Below, in pieces: positions 20,357 through 28,135 of a stretch of 64,000 nt of DNA (within the stretch, counting starts at the first letter, position 1; the number at the start of each line of letters is the position of its first letter). The stretch lies in contig NZ_OX419519.1 of NCBI RefSeq assembly GCF_948472415.1, positions 4,030,001 through 4,094,000 of the forward strand. The letters run 5' to 3'. The position numbers and the translations under genes are program-made. The notes beneath the pieces are model-generated. The model was not told the DNA's origin, did not search any database, and saw only the letters and a list, made by a program, of their open reading frames with translations. The DNA comes from Kitasatospora fiedleri. Its GTDB lineage: Bacteria > Actinomycetota > Actinomycetes > Streptomycetales > Streptomycetaceae.

Positions 20357-20396
20357 GCGACCGGCGCCCCGCCCCTCCCGGCGGGGCGCCGGTCGC
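20357..20396 (+). terminator. Terminator after the efflux gene
   Basis: A perfect 17-bp stem (20357-20373 with 20380-20396; the left arm begins GCGACCGGCGCC) surrounds a 6-nt loop, 19 nt past the stop codon. Confidence 0.8.
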
Positions 20397-20454
20397 GATC
20401 GGATGCGGGCCCGGGGCAGCCGGTCCCCGGGGGCGAGGCCCCGCCCGGCGAGCC

Positions 20455-20545
20455 GGTCGAGCGGGGTGCAGCCGTAGCCGCCGCCGTCAGCGTCGGCAGC
20501 GTTCCGGACCTCGATGGCGGCCGGGCCGTCGTAGCGGTGGGGGGC
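20455..20545 (-). pseudogene. LLM gene 5' fragment D (decayed)
   Basis: The plus strand carries GCCGCCGCCGTCAGCGTCGG at 20478-20497, identical to part of fragment B and lying in the TLTAAATA region of the LLM protein. Weaker similarity extends on both sides. No reading frame survives. It precedes a toxin-antitoxin relic in the same relative arrangement as fragments A-C. Confidence 0.5.
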
Positions 20546-20566
20546 GGCGAAGACGGAGGAGGGCGG

Positions 20567-20790
20567 GTAGACCGGGTCACCCGTGTCTCCTTGTGGGCCG
20601 AGACGCTGGAGGCGATTCGCGCACGCGCCGGGAGGCAGGAGGTCTCCTCGTACATCGAGGAGGCCGTACAGCTCCAGCGCGAAGCCATCGACGAGCACAC
20701 CGCCAGAGCCGCTGCGACGTTGATCAAACAGGTGGGGCTGCACGGTCGCGAGTACGCCGTCGACGCCACTGGCGCCGGGACGGCGCTCCG
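20567..20790 (+). pseudogene. Fused antitoxin-toxin relic (TA unit 4)
   Basis: One frame reads RVTRVSLWAETLEAIRARAG and SSYIEEAVQLQREAIDEH, matching the pair 3 antitoxin up to about its residue 50. It then passes directly into AAATLIKQVGLHGREYAVDA, matching the C-terminal part of the pair 1 toxin. The antitoxin tail and the first two thirds of the toxin are missing, so it joins a pair-3-like antitoxin to a pair-1-like toxin. It ends against the 3' end of the immunity gene. Confidence 0.7.
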
Positions 20791-20799
20791 TACGGTCGA

Positions 20800-21264
20800 T
20801 CAGTTGCCCGGCGCCTTCCCGGGGACGGGGGTGGAGCGGACCAGCCAGACGTCGTACTCCTCGGTCGTCACGCCGCAGGAGGTGTGGCCGTCGCGTGCCA
20901 TGGCGACGAACTCCGGCTGCTGCGGGCCGTCGGTGAGGTGCGCGGCCAAGTGCGCGTCGTCGTTCCAGCGGACCAGGGCCCAGCCGAGGCGGCCCATGCC
21001 GTGGCCTCCGACGTGGATGAGGAACGTCCCGTCGGGGGCGAGCAGTTCGGACTCCCGCGAGAGCCGGAGCCAGTGCTCGTCGACCTGCGCGGCCCAGTCG
21101 GAGGTGCTGAGCGGAACGGTGGCGTCGGGTTCCACGAGGAAGCCGGCGACCGACTGCCAGACCTCGCCCGGGGACGGCAGACCGGCCTCGTCCGGCGCGC
21201 CGAGGACGGTGAGACCGGCGGCTTCCAGCAGTAGCCTTCTCGCATCCTCGGAAGAGGCCGGCAT
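20800..21264 (-). CDS. Putative immunity protein for the RHS toxin
   Basis: This 154-aa soluble acidic protein begins MPASSEDARRLLLEAAGL and contains WRLS-like and GHGMGRLGWALVRWNDDAH segments; no family was recognised. Its ATG overlaps the stop of the RHS toxin gene (TAATG), so it is translationally coupled downstream of a polymorphic toxin, the usual place for its cognate immunity gene. The role is inferred from that position. Confidence 0.7.
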   Translation of the reverse strand: MPASSEDARRLLLEAAGLTVLGAPDEAGLPSPGEVWQSVAGFLVEPDATVPLSTSDWAAQVDEHWLRLSRESELLAPDGTFLIHVGGHGMGRLGWALVRWNDDAHLAAHLTDGPQQPEFVAMARDGHTSCGVTTEEYDVWLVRSTPVPGKAPGN

Positions 21265-24200
21265 TATTTCCTCCGGTAGAAGAAGTGGTGGTCTCCGCCA
21301 GGTTTGTTCATCTTACCGTAGCGCTCCATCCTGGTGTAGCCCTCGGGTGAGTTGTCCCAGCCGAAATTGACCAATTCCCGGGTGTCGTCGTACTTGGGTT
21401 TTCCGGCGTGGAAGTGCAGGCCGGCGGGGTCGTGGGTGTGCTCCACGACCACGCGGGAGCCGTTTTCCGTCTCGAATTGACGGAAATTCCCCCAGTGCGT
21501 GGGATCTTCGGAGTAGACATGTCCCGGCATGTTGCGGTACCGCTTGTCCCCGACCACCTTCCATTCCGCGATCGGTTCTTCCCCGTACGGAACGCCCGCC
21601 AGGTCGAAGGCCGCGCGCTCGGCCTCCTCGCGAGAGTCGAAGGGGTTGCTGTGCTCACCCCGCGGCGGTCCCTGGTGGCCCTGGTGGGGGGACAGGCCGA
21701 GCGGGTCGCACCAGGTGTGCGGGTTGGCGACGTAGGCGTCCGGGTTCGGGCCGGGGATCAGTCCCAGCGGATCCGGCGTCAGGTACCGGGCGGTCTCGGG
21801 GTTGTAGTAGCGGTGGACGTTGTAGTGGAGGCGGGTCTCGGGGTCGAAGTACTGGCCGGGGAAGCGCAGCGGCGTGTAGGTGGTGCTGTCGGACGGCCAG
21901 GTGGTCTGCCCCCAGAGGGTGGGAGTGGCGCGCCAGGCGATCGACTCGGCGGCCGGGTCGATCAGTTCGGTGGGCGTGCCGATCAGGTCGGTGACGATCG
22001 CGAAGAACCGCCGGTCCACCCGCTCCGCCGTGCTGATGGTCTCGGTCTGCGTGAGCGGACGGATACCGTGGTGCTCCCAGCTCAGGGTGTGCGGACCCGG
22101 GAGGTAGGGCGCGGAGGTGGTCTGCTCGGCGAGCACCGGGCCGTCCCAGGTGAAGTCCGTGCGCTCCCCGGCGCTGCCGGAGGTGGCGGTCCGCTCCTTG
22201 GCGATGCGGCGGCCGAACGGGTCGTAGCGGTACTGCCAGCGGCTGCCGTCCGGGGTGGTGACCTCGGTCAGCCGGTCCTCGGCGTCCCAGGTGTAGTGCC
22301 AGGCGTCGGGCTTGCGGGAGAGCCGGGTGACCCGGCGCACCGTGGTGCGACCTGCGGCGTCGTACTCGAAGGCCGTCCGGCCCGCGGTGGAGATCAGGGT
22401 GCCGGAGTAGGTCCGCTCACCGACGGCCGACCGGGTGGTGTCGGTCGCGGGCCACGACGCGCGGGTGACGTTGCCGGCCGGGTCGTAGGCGTAGCTCTCC
22501 TCCCACTCCGTTCCCCGGACGGCCGTGACCCTCCCGACCGGGTCGAGGTCGAAGGCACGGGGCCCGCCCCACAGATCCTCGACCGTCACGAGCGAGCTGT
22601 CGGCGCGGTAGCCGTAACCGCGTTGCTGCAGGGTGCGGTCGGCCGTACGGGCCGACTGCCCGGTCATCCGGTGCCTGGAGTCCCACTCGCTGGTCAGCAC
22701 GAGCCGCCGGTCGAAGGTCCGGTGGGTCTCACGGCCGGCCGGGTCGTAGCCGAACGTGATGCTTCCGTCCGGGGTGTCCAGCGCCGTCGCGCGGCCTGCG
22801 CCGTCGTACGTCCAGGTTCCGGAGCGGCCGGTGGGGGTGGTGCGGCCCGTACGGCGGCCGAGGACGTCGCGGGTGATGCGCAGGGTGCGCCCGTTGACCG
22901 TCTCCTCCATGAGGTTGCCGAGGGCGTCGACCGTGCGGACGACCGTCGCGTCGGTGTTCTCCGCCCGCACCAGGTGGCCCGATCCGTTGTACGCGTAGGC
23001 CGTCTCCCGGCCACCGGCGTTCTTCCGGACCAGGTGGCCGGTCAGGTCGTAGGAGTACGCGGTGACCGTGCCGAGCGAATCGGTCACCGCGGTGACCTGC
23101 CCCACGGCGTCCAGCCGGTATGTCAGGGTGCGGCCCTGGTAGTCGCGTTCGCCGGTCAACCGCCCCGCGGCGTCGTAGTCGTAGTGCCAGGTCCGGCCGA
23201 GCCCGTCGGTGACCGCGATCAGCCGCATGTCGGCGTCGTGAGTGAAGGCGACGCGGGCACCGTCGGGAGTGGTGCGGGCGGCGAGCGTCTCGAAGTGGGT
23301 GTACTCGAACGCGGTGGTCAGGCCGAGTTGGTCGGTGTGGGTCAGCGCGTTGCCCTCGCCGTCGTACGTCCAGCGCTCGGTGCTGCCGTCCGGGCGGGTC
23401 CGCTCGGCCAGGTCGCCCTCGACCGTCCAGCGCGACCGGACGGTGCCGCCGAGCGGGTCGGTGATCGCCACGACCCGGCCGAAGGCGTCCCGGTCGTAGC
23501 GGATCACCGCGCCGGTGGGGTCCGTGACCTCGACGGGGAGACCGGCGGGGTCGCAGCGCACTCGGGTGGTGTGGCCCAGGGCGTCGGTCGTGCCGGCGAG
23601 GTGACCGAGCCCGTCGTAGGCGTACGTGGTGGTGGCGCCGAGCGGGCTGGTCAGGGCGGTGCGCAGGCCGTTCTCGTCGTACGCCTGGTACCAGGTGGCG
23701 CCGCCGGGTTCGGTGATCGTGACCGGAAGGCCGAGGAGGTCGGCGTACTGCGCGGTGGAACGCCCGCCGTCGGGGCGGGTGACGGCGGTGAGGTCGCCGG
23801 CGCCGTCGTACTCGTAGCGGGTGGTGCGGCCGAGCGGGTCGGTCTCGGCGAGGAGGCGGTCGTGGTCGTCGCGTTCGTACCGGGTGGTGTGGCCGAGGGG
23901 GTCGGTGACGGCGGTGATCTGGGCGTGGTCGTTGACGGTGTAGGTGGTGGTGTGGCCGAGGGCGTTGGTCTCGGTGTGGGTGCGCAGGCCGGTGGCGGGG
24001 TCGGGGTCGCCGTAGGTGAAGGTGAAGCGCAGGGCGCCGGTGGTGCCGCCTTCGTCGACCACGCGGTCCAGGCTGTCGTACCGGTAGACGTACTGGGAGC
24101 CGTTGCGGTCGGTCCAGGAGGTGAGGCGGCCGGTGGCGTCGTTGGTGAAGCGCATCGGCTTGCCGCTGGAGTTGTAGGCCGCGGCGAGGTGGCCGTCGGT

Positions 24201-25091
24201 GTAGCTGTAGCGGGTCAGCAGGGCGTCGCCGCCGTTGTCCCCGGCGCCCGCGAGGCGCAGGGCGGTGATGCGGTCGTTGTCGACGGTGACCAGGAGCCGG
24301 TAGCCACCGGAGTGGGTGATCGAGAGCGGGACGCCGTCGGGGTCGTAGGCGAGGGCGTAGTGGCGGCCGTGGCGGTCGCGGACCTCGGTCAGCAGGGCCT
24401 CGTCGCCGTCGGGGGTGGGGGTGAAGGTCTTGACCAGGCCGGTGGCGGGGTCGGTGACGGTGAAGCGGCCGTGGACGAGGCCGAGTTCGTGGCGGGAGCC
24501 GGCCGAGGCGTGCACCGGGTCGCCGGGCCCGGGGTGCGGGTACGCCTGGGTGATCCGGTCGGGGCGGACGTGGACGACGCCGTGCTCGTCGATCTCCAGC
24601 CGCTCGTCGAAGGTGCAGATCCACCTCGGGCCCATCCAGCGGCCGGTCCGCAGGCCGGAGTCGAAGCCGCGGGTGAACCGCAGCGGCAGCGAGCCGGGCA
24701 GACTCGCGTCGACCTGGTCGATGTACATCCGCCCGGTGGCCATGTCGACGGGCTCGCCGCCACCGCACCGGGTGTCCAGCGGGCGGCCCTCGGTACGCGG
24801 GCTCCTGACCTGCTCGCGCCCCCGGCCCCCGGGGTGCGAGGTGCCGTCCTTTCCGCGCCGTCCACCGCCGGAGCGCGGGTGCGGCAGGCCGTCCTTGCCC
24901 TCGCCCTTGAGGATCTTCTCCAGGTCCTTGACGTGCTTCTCCTCCACGTCCCGGACGTTCTTGGCGACCTTCTTCAGGTTGTCGCCGGCCTTCCGGTAGA
25001 AGCCCTTCAAGGCCTTCCCGGCGTCCTCGGCCAGCGTCTTGCCGAGCTTCTGGGCGCCGTGCTCCAGCGCCTTGACGATCTGGTTGCTCAT
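21264..25091 (-). CDS. RHS/YD-repeat polymorphic toxin
   Basis: The 1275-aa protein has a helical, lysine-rich N-terminus (1-60), a disordered basic linker, a DUF6531 region from about 113 (GEPVDMATGRMYIDQ), about 25 YD repeats forming the RHS shell, and the core-closing motif YYNPETARYLTPDPLGL near 1105-1120. The last 139 residues (about 1137-1275) are the variable toxin tip: VVVEHTHDPAGLHFHAGKP and GDHHFFYRRK give a His-rich set that would suit a metal nuclease, but I cannot name the family. There is no signal peptide; export could be by a type VII-like route, since a WXG100-like gene lies upstream. Its ATG overlaps the stop of a short upstream ORF (ATGA), and the immunity gene follows. Confidence 0.88.
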   Translation of the reverse strand: MSNQIVKALEHGAQKLGKTLAEDAGKALKGFYRKAGDNLKKVAKNVRDVEEKHVKDLEKILKGEGKDGLPHPRSGGGRRGKDGTSHPGGRGREQVRSPRTEGRPLDTRCGGGEPVDMATGRMYIDQVDASLPGSLPLRFTRGFDSGLRTGRWMGPRWICTFDERLEIDEHGVVHVRPDRITQAYPHPGPGDPVHASAGSRHELGLVHGRFTVTDPATGLVKTFTPTPDGDEALLTEVRDRHGRHYALAYDPDGVPLSITHSGGYRLLVTVDNDRITALRLAGAGDNGGDALLTRYSYTDGHLAAAYNSSGKPMRFTNDATGRLTSWTDRNGSQYVYRYDSLDRVVDEGGTTGALRFTFTYGDPDPATGLRTHTETNALGHTTTYTVNDHAQITAVTDPLGHTTRYERDDHDRLLAETDPLGRTTRYEYDGAGDLTAVTRPDGGRSTAQYADLLGLPVTITEPGGATWYQAYDENGLRTALTSPLGATTTYAYDGLGHLAGTTDALGHTTRVRCDPAGLPVEVTDPTGAVIRYDRDAFGRVVAITDPLGGTVRSRWTVEGDLAERTRPDGSTERWTYDGEGNALTHTDQLGLTTAFEYTHFETLAARTTPDGARVAFTHDADMRLIAVTDGLGRTWHYDYDAAGRLTGERDYQGRTLTYRLDAVGQVTAVTDSLGTVTAYSYDLTGHLVRKNAGGRETAYAYNGSGHLVRAENTDATVVRTVDALGNLMEETVNGRTLRITRDVLGRRTGRTTPTGRSGTWTYDGAGRATALDTPDGSITFGYDPAGRETHRTFDRRLVLTSEWDSRHRMTGQSARTADRTLQQRGYGYRADSSLVTVEDLWGGPRAFDLDPVGRVTAVRGTEWEESYAYDPAGNVTRASWPATDTTRSAVGERTYSGTLISTAGRTAFEYDAAGRTTVRRVTRLSRKPDAWHYTWDAEDRLTEVTTPDGSRWQYRYDPFGRRIAKERTATSGSAGERTDFTWDGPVLAEQTTSAPYLPGPHTLSWEHHGIRPLTQTETISTAERVDRRFFAIVTDLIGTPTELIDPAAESIAWRATPTLWGQTTWPSDSTTYTPLRFPGQYFDPETRLHYNVHRYYNPETARYLTPDPLGLIPGPNPDAYVANPHTWCDPLGLSPHQGHQGPPRGEHSNPFDSREEAERAAFDLAGVPYGEEPIAEWKVVGDKRYRNMPGHVYSEDPTHWGNFRQFETENGSRVVVEHTHDPAGLHFHAGKPKYDDTRELVNFGWDNSPEGYTRMERYGKMNKPGGDHHFFYRRK

Positions 25092-25249
25092 CCGGAGCCC
25101 ACCGCCGCCCGGTACGAGGACCCCGCGCCCTGCGCGGACCCCCTCGCGTGCGGAGCGAACTCACCCACCTCGCCCGCGTGTACCGTCGGCCGGTCGATCC
25201 CGATCACCGACAGGAACGACACCACCTCGCCCGGCAGCTCGATCGCCAC
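25088..25249 (-). CDS. Short leader ORF: truncated WXG100-like N-terminus coupled to the RHS gene
   Basis: GTG 25249 opens a 53-codon frame that begins VAIELPGEVVSFLSVIGIDR, almost the same as the start of the 241-aa WXG100-like protein at 26524. After about 30 residues the two diverge. Its TGA overlaps the RHS ATG by 4 nt (ATGA). The DNA upstream also matches the promoter region of the WXG-like gene. It may be a degenerate duplicate, or a short coupled leader that lets the RHS gene use the same promoter and ribosome site. Confidence 0.5.
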   Translation of the reverse strand: MAIELPGEVVSFLSVIGIDRPTVHAGEVGEFAPHARGSAQGAGSSYRAAVGSG

Positions 25250-25391
25250 GCCAAGACCTCCCCCGAAGACGCCCGCACATCCGTGCGACCGTAGCCACGG
25301 CCGCACACCGGGAAGGAGGGACTTTCCGAAACCTTGACCATGGAGGCGCGCGGGCCGACGGCGCACGGCCGTGCGTACGCCGTCCCGAGGG

Positions 25392-25640
25392 TCAGTGGAC
25401 TCCCCGGGAGTCGTCCTGCGCTTCGAGGAAGTAGGCGATCCGCTCGGTGTCCGTCCGGACGCCCAGGAGCGCGGAGACCGTCGCGAGCCGGCTCTCCGGG
25501 AGCGGGAAGGACGACCCGACCAGGTCGGGGTGCGGTCCGACCAGCCGGGCCGCGTCGTCCTCGGTGAAGCTCGCGGGCAACTCCCACTCCACCACCAGCG
25601 AGTCGCTGCTCCGGTCGAATCCGAGTACCGCCCAGGTCAT
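25392..25640 (-). CDS. Small hypothetical protein in the RHS cluster
   Basis: The 82-aa protein begins MTWAVLGFDRSSDSLVVEWEL and has a mixed strand/helix pattern with no signal or membrane segment. It is not recognised. It lies between the WXG100-like gene and the RHS leader ORF on the same strand, so it may be a small adaptor or a chaperone of the secretion substrate. The function is not visible. Confidence 0.65.
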   Translation of the reverse strand: MTWAVLGFDRSSDSLVVEWELPASFTEDDAARLVGPHPDLVGSSFPLPESRLATVSALLGVRTDTERIAYFLEAQDDSRGVH

Positions 25641-25798
25641 TTCACGCCCTTCCGTCCTGGGCCGGGGCCCCTGAGCCGCCGGCCTCGCGGGAGAAGGACT
25701 CCAGCGCCTGGCCGGCGTCCCGGTGCTCGGCGGGTGTCCTGCCGGGTCTCCGGGCGCCGTGTTCGGGGGCTCCGACGATCCGGTCGCCCACGCGAAGC

Positions 25799-26524
25799 TC
25801 ACTCGAAGCTCACTCCCGCGATCTTCGACTGGAAGACCTGGGCGTGGCCGGCGACGGTCTCGGCGTGGTCGTGCATCGTGCGGGCGTGTTCGTCCAGGGC
25901 GTCGGGGTCGATGCGGAAGCCGGTGCCGCCCGCGCCGGCGGCGGAGACGCCGAGCGCGCCTTCGGCGGCCTGGAAGACCATGCCCTGGACGGCGTTGGCG
26001 ACGGTGTCCACCAGCGGGTTGATGGCGGCTTCCACCACCTGGCCGATGACGTACTGCTCCAACTGTTGTTCCAGGTAGTTGATCAGGCGTTTGGCGGCCT
26101 CCTCGATCAGGAGGACCGCGGCTTCGGCCGCGCCGAGGGTGGCGATCGCGGCGGCCTGGTCGGCGACGAACGCGGCGGCCAGCGCGACCAGTTCGGCGAT
26201 GGTCTCCACCTTCATCGCCACGATCACGTCCGCCGCCGCGTCCAGTGCCTGCGCCACCACGTGGCAGGCCCGGACGAGTTCGTTCAGGTGCTGGTCGGAG
26301 ACGGCCGCCCACTTGGTGAGCAGCGCCTCGTAGGAGGCGCCCTCGTAGGCTTGGCCCAGTTGCTGGACGGTCGCCGTGGACTGCTGGTGCGAGGCGTCCA
26401 CGTTCTCCGCGAACTCCCGTACGTGGCCCGCGAACTCGCGGACCTTGTCCTCGTTCACCGTCGGCCAGTTGATGCCGATGATCGAGAGGAAGTCCACCAC
26501 CTCGCCGGGCAGTTCGATCGCCAC
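25799..26524 (-). CDS. WXG100/ESX-like helical protein
   Basis: The 241-aa protein starts VAIELPGEVVDFLSIIGINWPT and is almost wholly helical. It has the pattern of long WXG100-like proteins associated with type VII secretion and polymorphic toxins (HVREFAENVDASHQQ, YEGASYEALLTKWAA) and a C-terminal four-helix-like part (ALDEHARTMHDHAETVAGH). GTG 26524 is preceded by GGGGGAGGGC at about 5 nt. It begins the minus-strand toxin cluster and probably carries or delivers the RHS protein; that is inference from family associations. The first roughly 30 codons and the upstream DNA are duplicated before the RHS gene. Confidence 0.75.
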   Translation of the reverse strand: MAIELPGEVVDFLSIIGINWPTVNEDKVREFAGHVREFAENVDASHQQSTATVQQLGQAYEGASYEALLTKWAAVSDQHLNELVRACHVVAQALDAAADVIVAMKVETIAELVALAAAFVADQAAAIATLGAAEAAVLLIEEAAKRLINYLEQQLEQYVIGQVVEAAINPLVDTVANAVQGMVFQAAEGALGVSAAGAGGTGFRIDPDALDEHARTMHDHAETVAGHAQVFQSKIAGVSFE

Positions 26525-26586
26525 GCCAAGCCCTCCCCCGAAGACGTCCGCACATCCGGGCGACCGTAACCACGGGTGGGCGGGCG

Positions 26587-26612
26587 GGAGGGGGATTTTG
26601 CGCAACGTTGAC
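26587..26612 (-). promoter_or_regulatory. Motif shared by the WXG-like and RHS leader upstream regions
   Basis: On the minus strand the region reads GGTCAACGTTGCGCAAAA, and a matching GGTCAAGGTTTCGGAAAG occurs upstream of the RHS leader ORF at 25316-25339. The common pattern GGTCAAsGTTnCGnAAA, with the half-palindrome TTGCGCAA in one copy, may be a promoter or operator read by the adjacent Crp/Fnr regulator. Confidence 0.4.
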
Positions 26613-26734
26613 CGCGCGCACCGGGCCCGCGCGTACGGTGGTGCCGGCCGTCGGCGGTCCGGGGCGGCACGTTCCCAGCGGGCCCGCTCTTTGGGAGCAT
26701 GGACCGGACCGGCCCCGGACCGCGGAGGTGCTGC

Positions 26735-27595
26735 GTGAACACCGGTGCACCGCCCACCGACGACACCCCCGGCGACGGCGTCGGTGACACCCCCGGCGAC
26801 AGCGTCGCCGACGCCACCGGTGACCGCGTCGACGGGACCGTCCGGCCCGCGGGACGCGAACGGCGGCGGGCGGCCGACGCCGTCTGGCCGACCGGCTCGT
26901 ACCTGGGCCTGCTGTCCGCGCCGTCGCGGCGGCTCCTGCTGCGGGCGGGGCGGGTGGCGTCCTACGCCCCCGGCGAGGTCATCCTCCGGGAGGGGGACAG
27001 GGCCTCCCACCTCCTCCTGATCGAGAAGGGGCTCGTCAAGGTCACGTCCACGACCCGGGAGGGGCACACCAGCCTGCTCGCCATCCGGGCCGCGGGCGAC
27101 GTGGTCGGGGAGCTCGCCGCGATCGACGGCGCGCCCCGCTCCGCCACGGTGACCGCGGCCCGGGCGGTGCGGGCGCGCGCCATCCAGCACGGCGAGTTCG
27201 TGCGCCTCTTCCGCGAGCAGCCGCAGATCGCCCTCGCCCTGGTGGCGGCCGTGGCGGGCAAGCTGCGGGCGGCCACCAGGGCCCGGGTGGACACCGGGGG
27301 CTACCCGCTCCAGGTGCGCATGGCGCGGGCGCTGGTGGAACTCGCGGAGACCTACGGGGAGCCCGCGGGCACCGGGATCACCATCACCGTCCCGCTGAGC
27401 CAGGAGGACCTGGCCGCGCTGATCTCCTCGTCCACGGCGGGGGTGACGCGGTCGCTCCAGCACCTCAGGAAGAACGGGCTCATCGACACCAGCTACCGGC
27501 GGCTGACCGTCATGGACCTGGACGCGCTCAGCGAGCTGGCGGTGCTCTCCCGCCCGGCCGACGGGACGGCCACCGGGCTCCCGGCGGGGACGTAG
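26735..27595 (+). CDS. Crp/Fnr family transcriptional regulator
   Basis: The 286-aa protein has a cyclic-nucleotide-binding-like domain (about 70-170; GEVILREGDRASHLLLIEKGLVKV, GDVVGELAAIDGAPRSATVTA) and a C-terminal winged helix (SQEDLAALISSSTAGVTRSLQHLRKNGLI). Crp/Fnr proteins bind DNA as dimers and respond to cAMP or other ligands. The N-terminal 55 residues are an unusual low-complexity segment with DDTPGDGVGDTPGDSVADA. GTG 26735 is chosen because CGGAGGT lies at the right distance. It is divergent from the WXG-like gene and is therefore a candidate regulator of the toxin cluster. Confidence 0.88.
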   Translation: MNTGAPPTDDTPGDGVGDTPGDSVADATGDRVDGTVRPAGRERRRAADAVWPTGSYLGLLSAPSRRLLLRAGRVASYAPGEVILREGDRASHLLLIEKGLVKVTSTTREGHTSLLAIRAAGDVVGELAAIDGAPRSATVTAARAVRARAIQHGEFVRLFREQPQIALALVAAVAGKLRAATRARVDTGGYPLQVRMARALVELAETYGEPAGTGITITVPLSQEDLAALISSSTAGVTRSLQHLRKNGLIDTSYRRLTVMDLDALSELAVLSRPADGTATGLPAGT

Positions 27596-27941
27596 CCGCG
27601 CTACGCCGGATCGACGACCGGCACCTGGACGTGCGCAGGTGGGAGCTGCGGGCTACCACCCCCGCGGCTCCACCCACGGTCGCACTGCGGCGGGCTCGGC
27701 AGGAGGACCCGGCGACAGCCTGATCAGGGTAGATGCCCGGGCCGGGCCAAGACCTGCTCAAAGTAGAGAGTCTGACGCCCTTTCCGCACTCCGTTCCGAG
27801 CCGCCCGAAGCCCTGGAGCCCGGAACCTCCGGCTCGTAGCGTGGACTCCACCGGCCGCCCGCAGGACGCGGCGCCCCCTACCAGGGCGTCCCGGGGCCGC
27901 CGGCACCCAGGGCTCGGCAGACACCCCTTCCGGGAGGCAGT
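27596..27941. other. Intergenic region before a small membrane protein
   Basis: About 350 nt with no supported gene. It contains short GC-rich inverted repeats but no clear promoter hexamers or terminator. Confidence 0.4.
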
Positions 27942-28133
27942 TTGGACACCAACATCTGGATCGCGGCGGCCGGCGCGGCGGTCGCGCTGGCCGCCCTCGG
28001 CCTGGCGGGCTTCGCCGTCGCCAGGATGAGCAGGAGCGCCCCGCTCAAGGTGGCGGTCGTGATCACCGCGCTGGCCGGACTGATCGCCGCACTTCCGCCG
28101 CTGATCGCCGCGTTCGCCTCCTTCAAGGTCTAG
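27942..28133 (+). CDS. Small two-helix membrane protein
   Basis: TTG 27942, with GGGAGG 4 nt upstream, opens 63 codons: MDTNIWIAAAGAAVALAALG and a second hydrophobic stretch (VAVVITALAGLIAALPPLIA) joined by a basic turn (ARMSRSAPLK). This fits a small inner-membrane protein with two transmembrane helices. Nothing reveals its role. It ends 2 nt before the next start codon, so the two genes may be coupled. Confidence 0.55.
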   Translation: MDTNIWIAAAGAAVALAALGLAGFAVARMSRSAPLKVAVVITALAGLIAALPPLIAAFASFKV

Positions 28134-28135
28134 CG

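Noticed and set aside
21408..25337. Long plus-strand open frame across the RHS gene
   Set aside because: Its Gly/Val/Arg composition mirrors the YD repeats on the other strand, and there is no ribosome site or recognisable domain.
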